DNA of 64,000 nucleotides, taken from Hyphomicrobium_A sp963728165 (lineage in GTDB: Bacteria; Pseudomonadota; Alphaproteobacteria; Rhizobiales; Hyphomicrobiaceae). Where the stretch lies: NCBI GenBank assembly GCA_963728165.1, contig CAVSIY010000002.1, forward strand, positions 372,001 through 436,000. The letters run 5' to 3'. Shown here one piece after another: positions 1 to 9,280 of the stretch (within the stretch, counting starts at the first letter, position 1; each line of letters begins with the position of its first letter). The position numbers were made by a program, and so were the translations under genes. The notes beneath the pieces were generated by a model that was not told where the DNA came from, searched no databases, and saw nothing but the letters and a program-made list of their open reading frames with translations.

Positions 1-72
1 TCGGGCAACGTGCGCAAGTACGCAGGGGATTTGGCGACGATCGGAAAAGGCGAGATACTTATCACCGCCTGA
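1..72 (+). CDS. 3' end of an unidentified gene (partial)
   Basis: An open frame enters from the left edge and stops at TGA 70-72. Only 23 residues are visible, ending in KGEILITA, which is too little to assign a family. About 160 bases without a gene separate it from the next start. Confidence 0.5.
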   Translation, partial: SGNVRKYAGDLATIGKGEILITA

Positions 73-233
73 GCAGGCCGGCCGAAGTTCGGGCTGCCCC
101 CGGCGCCGTCATAGTGTAACAATCGGTGCCGTGGCAGCGAATGAGAGAATGGTGTCGTCGCGCCTGTTGCCGCAGATCTGCATTTTACGACAATTGAAGG
201 CGCGGCGCCGACCCAAACCCTGAGGAGCCTCGC

Positions 234-434
234 ATGATCGCGATCGTGATCTCAGCCTGCCTCATCGGCGACCCCGGCGTGTGCAAGGACTATCGGATCC
301 CACTGGCCTACAACATCGATCCCAACCACTGCATGATGGACGCGCAGCCGCACTTCGCGGGCTGGGTCGAGCGCCATCCGAAGTGGCGGATCGTGCGCTG
401 GCGGTGCACGACCGCCGACGTCGAGGACCTCTGA
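234..434 (+). CDS. Small conserved-looking hypothetical protein, 66 aa
   Basis: A 66-residue protein beginning MIAIVISACLIGDPGVCKDY, with the purine-rich site GAGGAGCC just before the ATG. The N-terminus is hydrophobic and the rest holds four cysteines (C9, C17, C33 and one near the end), Trp and His residues and an acidic tail. It could be a short periplasmic or metal-binding protein, but no function can be assigned. The reverse-strand frame over the same bases lacks a ribosome site and was left out. The pentapeptide-repeat gene follows 83 bases downstream on the same strand. Confidence 0.6.
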   Translation: MIAIVISACLIGDPGVCKDYRIPLAYNIDPNHCMMDAQPHFAGWVERHPKWRIVRWRCTTADVEDL

Positions 435-517
435 GCGCAAGAAGCGCCCGTCAGAGACGACGTCGGCCGGCCGTGACCTTCCGCCAAACGAATAAGATCA
501 TAAGCGGAGGAAACGAA

Positions 518-1321
518 ATGCGGCTTGGTCTCATCGCTTCCGTCCTCGCGAGTGCGCTCGTGCTTGCGCCGGTTGGGCCTCTCCATGCGCAGGACATGAT
601 CGATCAGCTCGATCTCAAGTCCGACAGCTTCACCAAGGCCGACATGACCCGAGACGAGGTGGTGGCGGCCATTGCGGCGGCGGGGGCTAGCGGTGTCGCC
701 GACTTGTCGGGCAAGCGTCTCAACGGCCTCGATCTGTCCGGCCTCGATCTGCGCAAGCTGAAGCTGCAGTCGAGCCTCATCAACGGCACCAAGTTCGTAG
801 GCTCCAACCTCGACGGCGTCGTGCTGGATCAGGCCTGGGCCCTCAATTCCGACTTCACGAACGCCAGCTTGAAGAATGCCAGCCTTTTCTCCACGCAGTT
901 CCGCGACGCCAAGATGGACGGCGCCAACTTCGAGGGCGCGCGCGTTGCCGCCGACTTCACGCGCGCGAGCCTCAAAGGCGCCAATTTCAAGAACGCCGAT
1001 CTCTCCGCCGACATGAAGAATCAGTCGATGGGGCTGATGCGCGGAGCCTTCCGCTCGGCCAACCTGGAGGGGGCCTCCTTCGAGAAGGCCAATCTCGCCC
1101 GCGTCATGATGGAGTACGCGTCGCTGAAGAACGCGGACCTGCGCGGTGCCAATCTCATGGGCAGCGAGCTCGCCGGCGCCGATCTCACCGGCGCCGACGT
1201 CGCCGGCGCCAATTTCAATCAGGCCGACGTCAACTCCACGCGCCTGCTATCGCTGCGCGGCAAGGACAGCGCCCGCAACTTCGACAACGCCAAGAACCTC
1301 GACCGCGCCTACGTCGAGTAG
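518..1321 (+). CDS. Exported pentapeptide-repeat protein, 267 aa
   Basis: Residues 1-25 form a signal peptide (MRLGLIASVLASALVLAPVG, cleavage near AQ). From about residue 65 to 255 the protein is a run of A(D/N)LXX-type pentapeptides such as GANFK, GANLM, GADLT and GANFN, which fold into a right-handed quadrilateral beta-helix. A likely role is a periplasmic structural or interaction scaffold; no enzyme motif is present. The start at 518 is chosen because GGAGG lies 7 bases upstream and a signal peptide follows at once. The same frame is open back to 281, but that extension has no ribosome site and would bury the signal peptide. Confidence 0.8.
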   Translation: MRLGLIASVLASALVLAPVGPLHAQDMIDQLDLKSDSFTKADMTRDEVVAAIAAAGASGVADLSGKRLNGLDLSGLDLRKLKLQSSLINGTKFVGSNLDGVVLDQAWALNSDFTNASLKNASLFSTQFRDAKMDGANFEGARVAADFTRASLKGANFKNADLSADMKNQSMGLMRGAFRSANLEGASFEKANLARVMMEYASLKNADLRGANLMGSELAGADLTGADVAGANFNQADVNSTRLLSLRGKDSARNFDNAKNLDRAYVE

Positions 1322-1339
1322 CGCCTTCCAGCGCTACAC

Positions 1340-1481
1340 CCCCTCACCCGGACGCTCATTGCATTCGCGTCCGACCTCTCCCCCTGGGAGAGGTGACCCG
1401 AGTGCATCAGGCGCAACACCACCTCTCCCGTGGGGAGAGGTCGGCCGTGTCATGCGCAGCATGGCGCGGCCGGGTGAGGGG
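1340..1481. repeat. Nested palindromic intergenic repeat (REP-like)
   Basis: The outer arms CCCCTCACCCGG (1340-1351) and CCGGGTGAGGGG (1470-1481) are exact reverse complements. Inside are further inverted segments built from ACCTCTCCC and GGGAGAGGT. The 18 bases at 1340-1357 recur at 63703-63720 after another gene, so this is a dispersed family. It could form a long hairpin between the convergent flanking genes. Similar elements are common in intergenic DNA of Hyphomicrobiales. Confidence 0.75.
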
Positions 1482-1530
1482 CGAGGCGGTCAGTAGGCTC
1501 GTCGAGCGCTTCAACCCGCGACGGAACGCT

Positions 1531-2397
1531 CTACCTGCCAAGCAGCAGGCTGACCTCGAGCACGAACTTCTGGCGGATGGCGCGGCCGAAATCGGAATAG
1601 CCGTTGGCCGGCAGCACGAAGGAGCCGGGACCGCCCTTCACATGGGCGCGAAACCACTCCTCCAGCGGCGCCGACGTCTGCTCCTCGGGCAGATAGGACT
1701 TCGTCGGAGCGGCACCCGGGGTCACGACCTCCTCGGCGCCGCCTTCCAGTATAGGCAGGCCATTGACGGTGACGCCGTACTTGACGAGCTCGTCGCGCAC
1801 GGAGTCGACCGGCTCCTCCTCGTTGCAGTTGTCGCGACCGTCGCCGGAGATGTCGAGCACCACCTTGGCCGCCTTGGCCGGGATCTGCGGCGCGACCTTG
1901 TCGGACACGAAGCGCATCATGCGCGACATGCAGGTGAACTCGCCGCTCTGGCGCGGCAGCGAGCGCACGCGCTTGGCGATTGCGCGCGCCTCCGCCGCAT
2001 TGGAGATGTAGGTCCACGGCAGCCTGACCTTGGGATGATCCGCCCAGGTGATCATGGAGAAGAGAATGCCGCCCTTGGCGCCGCCGACGATCGCCTGGAT
2101 CACTTCGGGGTCCTCCAGCGCCTGGGCGATGCCTTCCATCTGCAAGCGGTAGCGCTCGTCGTCGACCGAGTTCGACACGTCGACGGCGACGATGAGCGCG
2201 GTGTCGACATCCTCGGCGCCGGCGCCCGAGTGGCCCGCGAGAAGAAGCGCAGCGAGCGTCGCCAGGGCCGCCAGCAGAGCGGCCGCCCCCCAGCGCGAGC
2301 CGATGCCCGGTGCCACGTTCGCGTGGTCTCTATTGCCGCTGCGCCGCATGCCGTTCATGACCCTCTTCATTGCGCCTTGAAGCTTGGACATGACCAT
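1531..2397 (-). CDS. DUF1194-type von Willebrand A domain protein, membrane anchored
   Basis: 288 residues: a short basic N-terminus, one hydrophobic segment at about 37-56 (signal anchor), then a vWA-like domain. The metal-site motif DxSxS is visible as DVSNS (D73, S75, S77), and SGDGRDN supplies a later acidic cluster. The fold and length fit the DUF1194 family of alphaproteobacterial exported proteins, whose ligand is unknown. The ribosome site is weak; the ATG at 2391 (MSKLQ) is an alternative start. It converges with the pentapeptide gene across the palindromic repeat. Confidence 0.75.
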   Translation of the reverse strand: MVMSKLQGAMKRVMNGMRRSGNRDHANVAPGIGSRWGAAALLAALATLAALLLAGHSGAGAEDVDTALIVAVDVSNSVDDERYRLQMEGIAQALEDPEVIQAIVGGAKGGILFSMITWADHPKVRLPWTYISNAAEARAIAKRVRSLPRQSGEFTCMSRMMRFVSDKVAPQIPAKAAKVVLDISGDGRDNCNEEEPVDSVRDELVKYGVTVNGLPILEGGAEEVVTPGAAPTKSYLPEEQTSAPLEEWFRAHVKGGPGSFVLPANGYSDFGRAIRQKFVLEVSLLLGR

Positions 2398-2479
2398 ATG
2401 CTGCCGCGGCGTGGCACGTCACCGAAACAATATGGCAACAGCAGGCGTCGGGTGATTTGCCCGGCCCCGGCCGGGGATA

Positions 2480-3481
2480 TCACTGGGCGCTCGCTGCCAT
2501 ATCGAACTCGGCCACCACCGGCGCGTGATAGGACGCCGCCGAGTGCAGCGCCTTGCCGTAGCCTACGGCCTCGTCGCCGAGCCCCTCGTTGTGCACCTCG
2601 ATAGAGCGGAAGTGGCCGTAGAGGGCGCGGCTCGCCAGGATGTGGTCGAGCATCTGCGCCCGCCCGTGATGCAGGACGCTCCAGCGCCGGTCGGCGGAGA
2701 TGGCGCGGTCGAGCACGATGAGCGAATGCGCGCTGAGCTCGGTCGCGCCCAGGTCCTCCTCCGCCGCGATCACCAGACGCAAGGTTGGACCATAGTCCTC
2801 CGCGTTGAAGTCGCCGGCGACGGCGACGAGCCGGGCCGGGTCCGCACTCAGCATCGCGTCGACGAAGAGGCGCAGCTCCAGCGCTTGCGCCTCGCGCTTC
2901 AGCGCCGAGAGGTAGAAGCCCTCGGCCCACCCCGACGCCGTGCGCCAGGCGAAGGGTCCCGTTTTCTGCCCGGCAACGGGGCTCGCCAAGGGCGCACGCA
3001 GATGCACGTTGACGATCGTCACCGTGGTGCCGCCCGGCAACGCCACCTCGGTCACCAAGAGCGGCCGGTCGAAGGTGACGGGGACCTCCGAGCCGCGGCC
3101 GGGCTCGGCGGTGAGGCTCATATGGCGCGGCGGGGCGACGAGGTCGTGGCGCACCTCGCGCGTTGCCGCGATGGGAAAGCGCGACAGGGTTACGAGGTTG
3201 TGCACGTCGGCGGCGCCGTGCCCGCCGGGGGCGGAGCTCGCCGCGCGCGCATAGCCCGCATAGCGCGTGCCCGCGAGCAGCTGGTCGAGCGCCACGAGAC
3301 GGCGGTCGTGCTCGCCCGCCACGTGCTGGGCATTGACCTCCTGCAGGCACAGGACATCTGCCGCCAGCCGCTCGAGCGCCGGGCGCAGCACGGCCACCCT
3401 GGTCGCGAAATCGACGTGCGCCTTGCCGCCCCCTTTGGGACCGAGATCCAAACTCTCCAGGTTGAAGGTGGCAAGCCGCAT
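2480..3481 (-). CDS. Endonuclease/exonuclease/phosphatase (EEP) family protein
   Basis: 333 residues with the EEP fold signature: N-terminal RLATFNLESL (catalytic Asn), LCLQEVN (metal-binding Glu), AVAGDFNAED (Asp/Asn catalytic pair) and, near the C-terminus, MLDHILASR in place of the usual SDH. Family members are Mg-dependent phosphodiesterases or nucleases; the substrate cannot be read from sequence. The start at 3481 (MRLATFN) is preferred because family members begin directly with this beta-strand; six extra residues upstream are possible. No signal peptide is seen, so it is probably cytoplasmic. Confidence 0.8.
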   Translation of the reverse strand: MRLATFNLESLDLGPKGGGKAHVDFATRVAVLRPALERLAADVLCLQEVNAQHVAGEHDRRLVALDQLLAGTRYAGYARAASSAPGGHGAADVHNLVTLSRFPIAATREVRHDLVAPPRHMSLTAEPGRGSEVPVTFDRPLLVTEVALPGGTTVTIVNVHLRAPLASPVAGQKTGPFAWRTASGWAEGFYLSALKREAQALELRLFVDAMLSADPARLVAVAGDFNAEDYGPTLRLVIAAEEDLGATELSAHSLIVLDRAISADRRWSVLHHGRAQMLDHILASRALYGHFRSIEVHNEGLGDEAVGYGKALHSAASYHAPVVAEFDMAASAQ

Positions 3482-3661
3482 GGCGCGCTGCCTTATCACG
3501 ACAGCCCCGCCATTGTCATTTGACTGGCATCAAGGCCGGCGCGCTTCTCCCCGGCGATGCTTCCGGCTCATCGCGATCCCTATCGCGATCAGTTAAGACT
3601 TCCCGCGCAGCATGCGGGCGTGCTAACCGGCGCGCGATCGACAGGCAATGGAGACGAGGCG

Positions 3662-4099
3662 ATGTACAAGCACATTCTGATCGCGAGCGACGGCTCGGAG
3701 CTCGCCGGCAGGGCCGTCGAGCAGGGGCTGACGCTTGCCAAGACGCTCGGCTCCAAGGTCACCGCCATCTCCGTGACGGAGCCGTGGACGGCCGCCGTTT
3801 CGGGGGAATGGGCCGTCGCCTTTCCGGTCGAGGAGTACGAGAAGGCCGCCGCCGCCAACGCCGAGAAGATCCTGGCGCAGGTGAGCGACGCGGCGGCGGG
3901 CCTCGGCGTCGCCTGCGAGACGGTGCACATCAAGGACCAGTTCGCCGCCGAAGGCATCGTCGAGGAGGCCAAGGCCCGCAACTGCGACCTGATCGTCATG
4001 GGCTCGCACGGGCGGCGCGGGCTCGTGAAGTTCATACTAGGCAGTCAGGCGACGCGCGTGCTGACGCACTCCACCACGCCCATGCTCATCTGCCGCTGA
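3662..4099 (+). CDS. Universal stress protein, single UspA domain, 145 aa
   Basis: Begins MYKHILIASDGSELAGRAVE, the standard first strand and DGS loop of UspA. The ATP-binding type motif G-x2-G-x9-G-S/T appears near the C-terminus as GSHGRRGLVKFILGS followed by a short tail. Members are cytosolic stress-survival proteins, many binding ATP. ATG 3662 follows a GGAGACGAGG site. It stands alone, convergent with the small gene at 4118-4405. Confidence 0.9.
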   Translation: MYKHILIASDGSELAGRAVEQGLTLAKTLGSKVTAISVTEPWTAAVSGEWAVAFPVEEYEKAAAANAEKILAQVSDAAAGLGVACETVHIKDQFAAEGIVEEAKARNCDLIVMGSHGRRGLVKFILGSQATRVLTHSTTPMLICR

Positions 4100-4117
4100 C
4101 GCGGGCCTTCCCTGCCT

Positions 4118-4405
4118 TCAGGCGATCTGGTCCGGCCGGCGCTTCCTCTCGTCGGGATGCGTCTCGAGGAAGTGGCGCAAGGCCGAGAACAGCTCGTGCG
4201 CGTGTTCGCGGTCGCCGCGGTGCAGGCTCGCGCGGATGTCCTCCACGATCATCGTGTGGATCTTGTCCGACCCGTGCCTTTGCTTGAGCAGGTACTCGGC
4301 GAGCGCGGCTGCCGCGATCTCCGGGATATGCTCGTGCTCTGCGAGCGCCAGAATCTCGGCTTCCGTCAGTCCGCTGAAGGCGATGCAATCTTCTAAGGTC
4401 ACCAT
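4118..4405 (-). CDS. Small helical hypothetical protein, 95 aa
   Basis: Start chosen at 4405 (MVTLEDCIAFSGLTEAEILA) because AAGGAG lies just upstream; the frame stays open farther up without a ribosome site. The sequence is mostly predicted helix, rich in Ala, Glu, His and Arg, with HEHIPEIAAAALAEYLL and a basic C-terminus. It resembles small uncharacterised proteins common in Hyphomicrobiales. No transmembrane segment or catalytic motif is visible. Its position tail-to-tail with a UspA gene hints at a stress role, which is inference only. Confidence 0.7.
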   Translation of the reverse strand: MVTLEDCIAFSGLTEAEILALAEHEHIPEIAAAALAEYLLKQRHGSDKIHTMIVEDIRASLHRGDREHAHELFSALRHFLETHPDERKRRPDQIA

Positions 4406-4551
4406 GGCGCGCTCCTTCGCCGGCGACACGCCGGCGCTGCGAAGCTCAGGGCCGACGGTCGCTCCGTTCGGTCGCTCTGTCAAATTAGTGTCATATACGG
4501 CGCCGCTCGACCTTGATCTGGCGCAAGCGCACGCAGGCCGTCAGGCGCGTT

Positions 4552-5874
4552 TCACGGCTGAGGTTTGCAGGGCGAGCCGATGAGCGACCGGCCGCCGGGA
4601 AAATGCACGTCGATGGCGCTCCCCGGGGCGACGGGCTCGGCCAGCAGCAGCTCGTAGCCGGCGTCGGACGGCAGCCCCTGCTTGGCGAGGTCCGCTCGCG
4701 TGATGCTGGTCAGCGTGGCGGCGAGCGGCTTGCCGTCGACGCTTGCCACCACGTTCACCGCGGTGCCTTCGGCCATCGCCCAGCCGATCAGCTTGTTGTT
4801 GGTGCAGCTGTCGACGAAGCCACGGTAGTCGTGCAGGAACCGCGCGTCCCGCAGCGACACCGCCTCGAGCCCGAACACCGCCGACAACGGCGCCCTCTCG
4901 GCCAGCGAGAACGTGAGATGCGCCGCCGTGCTCTGATTGAAGGCGGCGTTCGGCACGATGAAGCGGCGCCGCACCCGGCCCGACTCTTTGGGCAGCCGCC
5001 AGCGCCCGAGCTCGGTGTCGTTGAAGCGCACGATCAGAATCTGGTCGGGCTGGCCCGGCGCCAGACGCGCACGCCCCTCGACCAGCAGCTCGACGTCGCC
5101 GCGCGCGGGACCGTCGAAGCCGAGCAGCATCGAGGCGCTGGCACCCTCCATCCAGCGGCCCCACGTTTCGGGCCGGCCCCAGCCCTTGTCCATGGTGCTG
5201 GTCAGCGAGCCGTAGCTGTTGACGCGCACGTTCATGTTGACCGGCATGGTCGGCGCCTCGTGCTTCGCCGCCGGCGCGAGCCCTATCGCGAACCCGCCGA
5301 TGACGCCGCCGGCAAAGCAGATGATCAATAGCTTGCGCACACGCCAGGTCTTGCCCAGCCAAACCCACAGCTTGGCGGCAAGCGCGCCGGCCGAGTGTTT
5401 GCGCAGCTCCTTCGCCTGAGCGGCCGTCCACGCCTGCACACTCGTCAACAGCGCGCGCGCCTTGGCGCCAACATGCACCTGGTCGCGCCCGGGCATTTTG
5501 GGCAGATAGCCAGAGAGCGACTGCCAATAGCGGTTCATCGCCAAGGAGGCCGACGTCGAGGCTGCTGCCGGGGCGGGACCAGGCACGGGCACCAATGCGC
5601 GCGACACGAGCGCGGGCGATTGGGCGGCGGTGCCCGGCGCGGGCTTGACCACCAGGAGCGCGGCCAACAGCCGCTTCAGGCGCTTGTTCTCTTCCTCGAT
5701 CTGATGCAGCCGCCGGATGTCTGCCGGCTTCAGGCCGGCGTACTTGGCGCGCCAGCGGTAGTAGGTCTGGACCGAGATTCCGGCATTGCGGCACGTCTGC
5801 TCGATGGAAGCGCCACGCGCAACCTGCTCGAGCACGAACGCGATCTGCTGCTCGGTAAACCTCAAGTGCTCCAT
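4552..5874 (-). CDS. IS3-type transposase HTH fused to membrane anchor and outer domain, 440 aa
   Basis: Residues 1-70 are a complete IS3/IS911 OrfA-like DNA-binding module: RFTEQQIAFVLEQVARGASI, then CRNAGISVQTYYRWRAKYAG, then a leucine-zipper stretch (IEEENKRLKRLL). A Pro/Ala linker and a basic amphipathic stretch lead to one transmembrane segment at about 181-202 (KLLIICFAGGVIGGFAIGLA). Residues 205-440 would lie outside the cytoplasm: a beta-rich region (about 230-345) and a second module with GFVDSCTNNKLIGWAM and DGKPLAATL, of a type often attached to glycan-related proteins. Start 5874 has GGGGGGAG upstream. No DDE transposase domain is present. It looks like a domesticated transposase HTH in a membrane-tethered regulator. 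Confidence 0.75.
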   Translation of the reverse strand: MEHLRFTEQQIAFVLEQVARGASIEQTCRNAGISVQTYYRWRAKYAGLKPADIRRLHQIEEENKRLKRLLAALLVVKPAPGTAAQSPALVSRALVPVPGPAPAAASTSASLAMNRYWQSLSGYLPKMPGRDQVHVGAKARALLTSVQAWTAAQAKELRKHSAGALAAKLWVWLGKTWRVRKLLIICFAGGVIGGFAIGLAPAAKHEAPTMPVNMNVRVNSYGSLTSTMDKGWGRPETWGRWMEGASASMLLGFDGPARGDVELLVEGRARLAPGQPDQILIVRFNDTELGRWRLPKESGRVRRRFIVPNAAFNQSTAAHLTFSLAERAPLSAVFGLEAVSLRDARFLHDYRGFVDSCTNNKLIGWAMAEGTAVNVVASVDGKPLAATLTSITRADLAKQGLPSDAGYELLLAEPVAPGSAIDVHFPGGRSLIGSPCKPQP

Positions 5875-6195
5875 ACGCAAACTCCCCCCGCCAGCAGCAT
5901 CCCCGGACGAGGTACACTCCCGCGCGGCTGGCCCGGTCCCCTGAGCCGTCCCGATATTACCTCCCAAAGGCGCAACGGGCGAGGGGGTACAACCAGCAAT
6001 TTGTGGGCATCGGCGGCGCCCGCAAAGGGCCGGGTGTCCCTGCGTCCAGAACGCAACACCGCGGAAACGGCACGATCAGATCCCGGAACATCGGCCTGCG
6101 CGCGCCTTTGGCCGCGCTGGCGCCATGGCGCAGTGTGGTAATGGCGCGACGCGATCTCCCGTAGCTGCACGCGGGAGACCGTTGGCGGCGGCACC

Positions 6196-7074
6196 TCAGG
6201 ACGCCGGCGGGACGGCGAGCACATCGCAGCGGGCGTCGGTGAGAACAAACTGGGCGACGCTGCCCAGCACCGCTTGCTGCAGCCCGCCGCGCGCGTGGGT
6301 GCCGACCACGATGAGGTCTGGCTTGGCCTCCTCGGCGCAACGCAGGATCACGTCCTCGGCCCATCCGCGCTCGACCGCGGGAACGACATTGGCGACGGCC
6401 GCTTTGTGGGCCGGCCCCAGCGCTTCGCCGATCTCGTCCAAGAACCCCTTGAGCGCCAGGCGCCGCGTCTCGGCCGCACCCTCGCGCACCTCCGCATCAT
6501 CGCCCAGAATCGAGCGCCGCGCCGTGCCGTAAGCGGTGACCGCCGTGATGCGCGCCGACGGAAACCAGCGGATCGCACAGGCAAGGGCGCGGCGCGAGGC
6601 CGGCGAGAAGTCGACCGCGACCAGGACGCTGGCGTAGGCCCCTTCCGGCTTGGTGCGAGCCAGCAAGACCGGCAAGCCGCCCAGGCGCAGCACGCGGTCG
6701 GCCGTCGTCCCCAGCATGTCCTGCACGAGGCTGCTCGGGCGGTGGGTGCCGATCACGATGAGATCGGCGCCCGTCTTATGCGCCTCGGCGATGAGCGTCT
6801 CGTAGTCGCGTCCGCGCACGCCGACCGTCTCCACGTGCGAGGCGCCGTCCGCGCGTGCCTTCGCCGCCAGGTCCTGCAGCACCTCCTGGGCGTAGCCCTC
6901 GTGCACGGCCGCGATCTGACCGGGAAGCGCGTCGCTCGTCACGTGCACGAGCGTGAGGTGAGCGCCCGGCGCGCGGGCGAGCGCGACCGAGCGCGCGAAC
7001 GCGTTGCGGCTCCTCTCGGTGAGGTCGATGCCGGTGACCACTTTGAGCTGCGTCTCGGCCGAAGCTTGGCTCAT
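6196..7074 (-). CDS. Universal stress protein, tandem UspA domains, 292 aa
   Basis: Two UspA domains in one chain. Domain 1 (about 10-142) opens with KVVTGIDLTERSRNAF and ends with IGTHRPSSLVQDMLGTTADR. Domain 2 (about 148-290) opens with SVLVAVDFSPASRRAL and ends with VGTHARGGLQQAVLGSVAQ. Both carry the GTH-containing nucleotide-binding loop. Start 7074 follows GGGGGAGACGAGCG. The gene lies 22 bases downstream of the host-attachment-protein gene on the same strand, so the two are probably co-transcribed. Confidence 0.9.
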   Translation of the reverse strand: MSQASAETQLKVVTGIDLTERSRNAFARSVALARAPGAHLTLVHVTSDALPGQIAAVHEGYAQEVLQDLAAKARADGASHVETVGVRGRDYETLIAEAHKTGADLIVIGTHRPSSLVQDMLGTTADRVLRLGGLPVLLARTKPEGAYASVLVAVDFSPASRRALACAIRWFPSARITAVTAYGTARRSILGDDAEVREGAAETRRLALKGFLDEIGEALGPAHKAAVANVVPAVERGWAEDVILRCAEEAKPDLIVVGTHARGGLQQAVLGSVAQFVLTDARCDVLAVPPAS

Positions 7075-7096
7075 CGCTCGTCTCCCCCGCGCTGCC

Positions 7097-7546
7097 TCAG
7101 ACCGCCAGCACGGCGCCCAAGTGCTGCGGCAGCTCGACCACCGGCGTCTTGGTCAGATCCTTGTCGAGCTCGGCGTAGAGCACGGCCTTGACGTGCGCCG
7201 ACAACGCCGCGCGCAGGTCTCCCAGCGTCACCGGCGGCGCCACCAGGATGACGCGGTCATACGCCTTCTTCGCCAGCTTCTCGTCGAGCATCGCCGCGAG
7301 CCTTTCGGAGAACGCGCGCTTGAGCTCGCGGTGGGGGTCGGTATGCGGCTCGATCGCGTGCCGCGTCACCCCGACCAACTCGTGGGTGCGGCCGCGCTTA
7401 TCGCTCACGATCTCGTGGTCCGGCCGGTGGTCGGCGCTGAACTCAGCCCCGTCGACCGCCTCGATGCCCTTGCCGGGCCCGTGGTTGGCAAAGATGCGCG
7501 CCCGCCCGCCGTCGGCGATCAGAATCCAAGTCGTCGTGGGCTTCAT
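7097..7546 (-). CDS. Host attachment protein family, 149 aa
   Basis: Begins MKPTTTWILIADGGRARIFA, the typical opening of the host-attachment (AtsE-like) family, followed by the conserved His-rich middle (EPHTDPHRELKRAFSERLAA) and KKAYDRVILVAPPVTLGDLR. The family shares an eRF1/eL30-like fold; the name comes from plant-associated bacteria and the biochemical role is unclear. It is probably cytosolic and forms a two-gene unit with the downstream tandem UspA gene. Confidence 0.85.
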   Translation of the reverse strand: MKPTTTWILIADGGRARIFANHGPGKGIEAVDGAEFSADHRPDHEIVSDKRGRTHELVGVTRHAIEPHTDPHRELKRAFSERLAAMLDEKLAKKAYDRVILVAPPVTLGDLRAALSAHVKAVLYAELDKDLTKTPVVELPQHLGAVLAV

Positions 7547-7661
7547 GTGTCACTCCGCTTTTTGGGGCCCGTCTCTGCCCTCGTCTTTGTCCATAGCATT
7601 TGCGGCGGGCAAGTCTCGGGTAGAACCCTCACCAGAGAATTGACGCGCATCAAGCACCGCC

Positions 7662-9153
7662 TTAGCGCAGGCGGCGGCCGAAGGCCAGGATCGCCGCCAG
7701 CGGCACGAAGAAGCCGATGGCGATGGCCCAGATCATGATGTGGGGCAGGCTGGCGTAGGAGCCGCGGGCGACGACGAAGACCTCGTTCAGATACTTGGTC
7801 TGCAGCGACCCTGCGATGAGCGCGAGGTTCATCAGCGACGCCATGAGCGCAAACCAGGTCGCGCGCCGGCCGGCGGGCGCATAGATGGCGCACAGCGTCA
7901 GCAACGGGATCATGCTGAGCTGGGCGAACGGCGAGGCGGCCGCCGTGTCGATGATGGCGATGGTGCGCGCGCCGAACCCGAACACGCGCTCGGTCCAGTC
8001 GCTCAAGCCCAGCGTCAACCCCAAGCTCGGCAGCGACAGAAGCGTCGTCACCACCGTCAGCCATAGGAGCACGACCGCCACCGGCTTCCTCGTGATGGCG
8101 TCGGAGAAGAGCCACATGCCCAGAAGCGCCAGCCCGGCCCCGATCTGGGCGAGCGTGCCTTGGAAGGCCTCGTCGAAGCCTAAGACGTCGATCACGAACC
8201 AGGTGTAGCCCTGACCCACACCCGGCGATGCGCGATAAACGAAGATGATGAGCGCCGCATAGAAGATCGTCTCCTTCGTCTTCTGGTCGAGGTCCCCCAC
8301 GACGCGCCACAGCATGGCGCAGACGACGACCATCGACACGACGAAGACGATCTCCTGGTTGTAGGGAAGATCGGTGCCGGCGAGCGTCAACACGAAAGCG
8401 CCGTAGACGAGACCGCCGCCGAGGATGCGCCAGTCGATCGGCAGCCTCTCCACCGGCTTGAGGCTGATCAGCAGCGCGCCGCTCACCGACACGACGGGGA
8501 TGATCAGGCCCAGGAGAAAGACGGTCGAGTAGGCGTAGATGGAGGCGATCCAGCCGGCGAGGCCGGCCACGAGAAAGATGCCGAAGGAGAGCGCCAGCCG
8601 ACCCAGCACCTGCACCATGCCGAGCTCGCGGTCGACCTCGTCCCTGTCGCGCGGGGTCCCGTCGGGGTTCTCGCGCTCCACCACCTCCGTGCTCATGGCG
8701 TCGGCGGCCACGTCCTGGATGACGATGCCGAGCACGCTCGTGAACGCCCCGAGCCGGTAGAGGTTCTCAGGCGTCGCGAAGGTGAGCCAGCCGCCGGCGG
8801 CGCCCGCGAGCAGGATGAGCCCCGCCGCAATGAAGGTTGCTCCGATGAAGACGTAGGAGCGCCGCTGCGAGCCGAAGAGCGGCACCGAGTTCGACGAGCT
8901 CGCCGAACACCATCTTCACGGTCCACGGCAGCGTGAGCCACACGTCCACGGCGGCAAGCTCCGACGGGCTCAGCGTGAGCGACTTCTTGATCCAGAAGCT
9001 TTGCGCCACCGTGATGAGGCCCAGCGCCCCGTAGGCGAAGTAGACCATCATCAGCGGCAGGTAGTTGGGCCGGAAGGCGCGGATCGGATTTAGGAGCGCG
9101 TTCTGGAGCTGCTCCAACAGGTAGTCGCGGCTCCAGACGTCGACTGCGGCCAT
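7662..9153 (-). pseudogene. BT1/AmpG-like MFS transporter, broken by a one-base frameshift
   Basis: The 5' part starts at 9153 (MAAVDVWSRDYLLEQLQNAL, after an in-frame upstream stretch) and runs to GELVE; the 3' part continues in another frame from FGSQRRSYVFIGATF to 7662. Removing one of the two T bases at 8890-8891 restores LVDSVPLFGSQRRSYVF, a signature loop of the BT1 folate-biopterin transporter branch of the MFS. The joined product has about 497 residues and 11-12 hydrophobic segments. The rest of the gene is intact, so a sequencing or assembly insertion is more likely than true decay. The substrate is unknown. Confidence 0.75.
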
Positions 9154-9280
9154 CAGGCGGGCTCCCCGGGTTGAGATTGCGGCGATATAGTCCCGGAAGG
9201 GGCCCGTCCGTCCAGTCCCGGGCGTCGCGCGCAAGCTTTTGCGTTCTTAATGGCGAAAATTGCCCTCAAGGGAGGCCGCG

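Noticed and set aside
281..517. Upstream extension of the pentapeptide-repeat frame
   Set aside because: It would hide a clear signal peptide and ribosome site at 518 and overlaps the 66-residue gene in another frame.
1393..2604. 403-codon open frame on the plus strand
   Set aside because: It is antisense to the DUF1194 gene and is Arg/His/Gly-rich, typical of the reverse frame of a high-GC gene.
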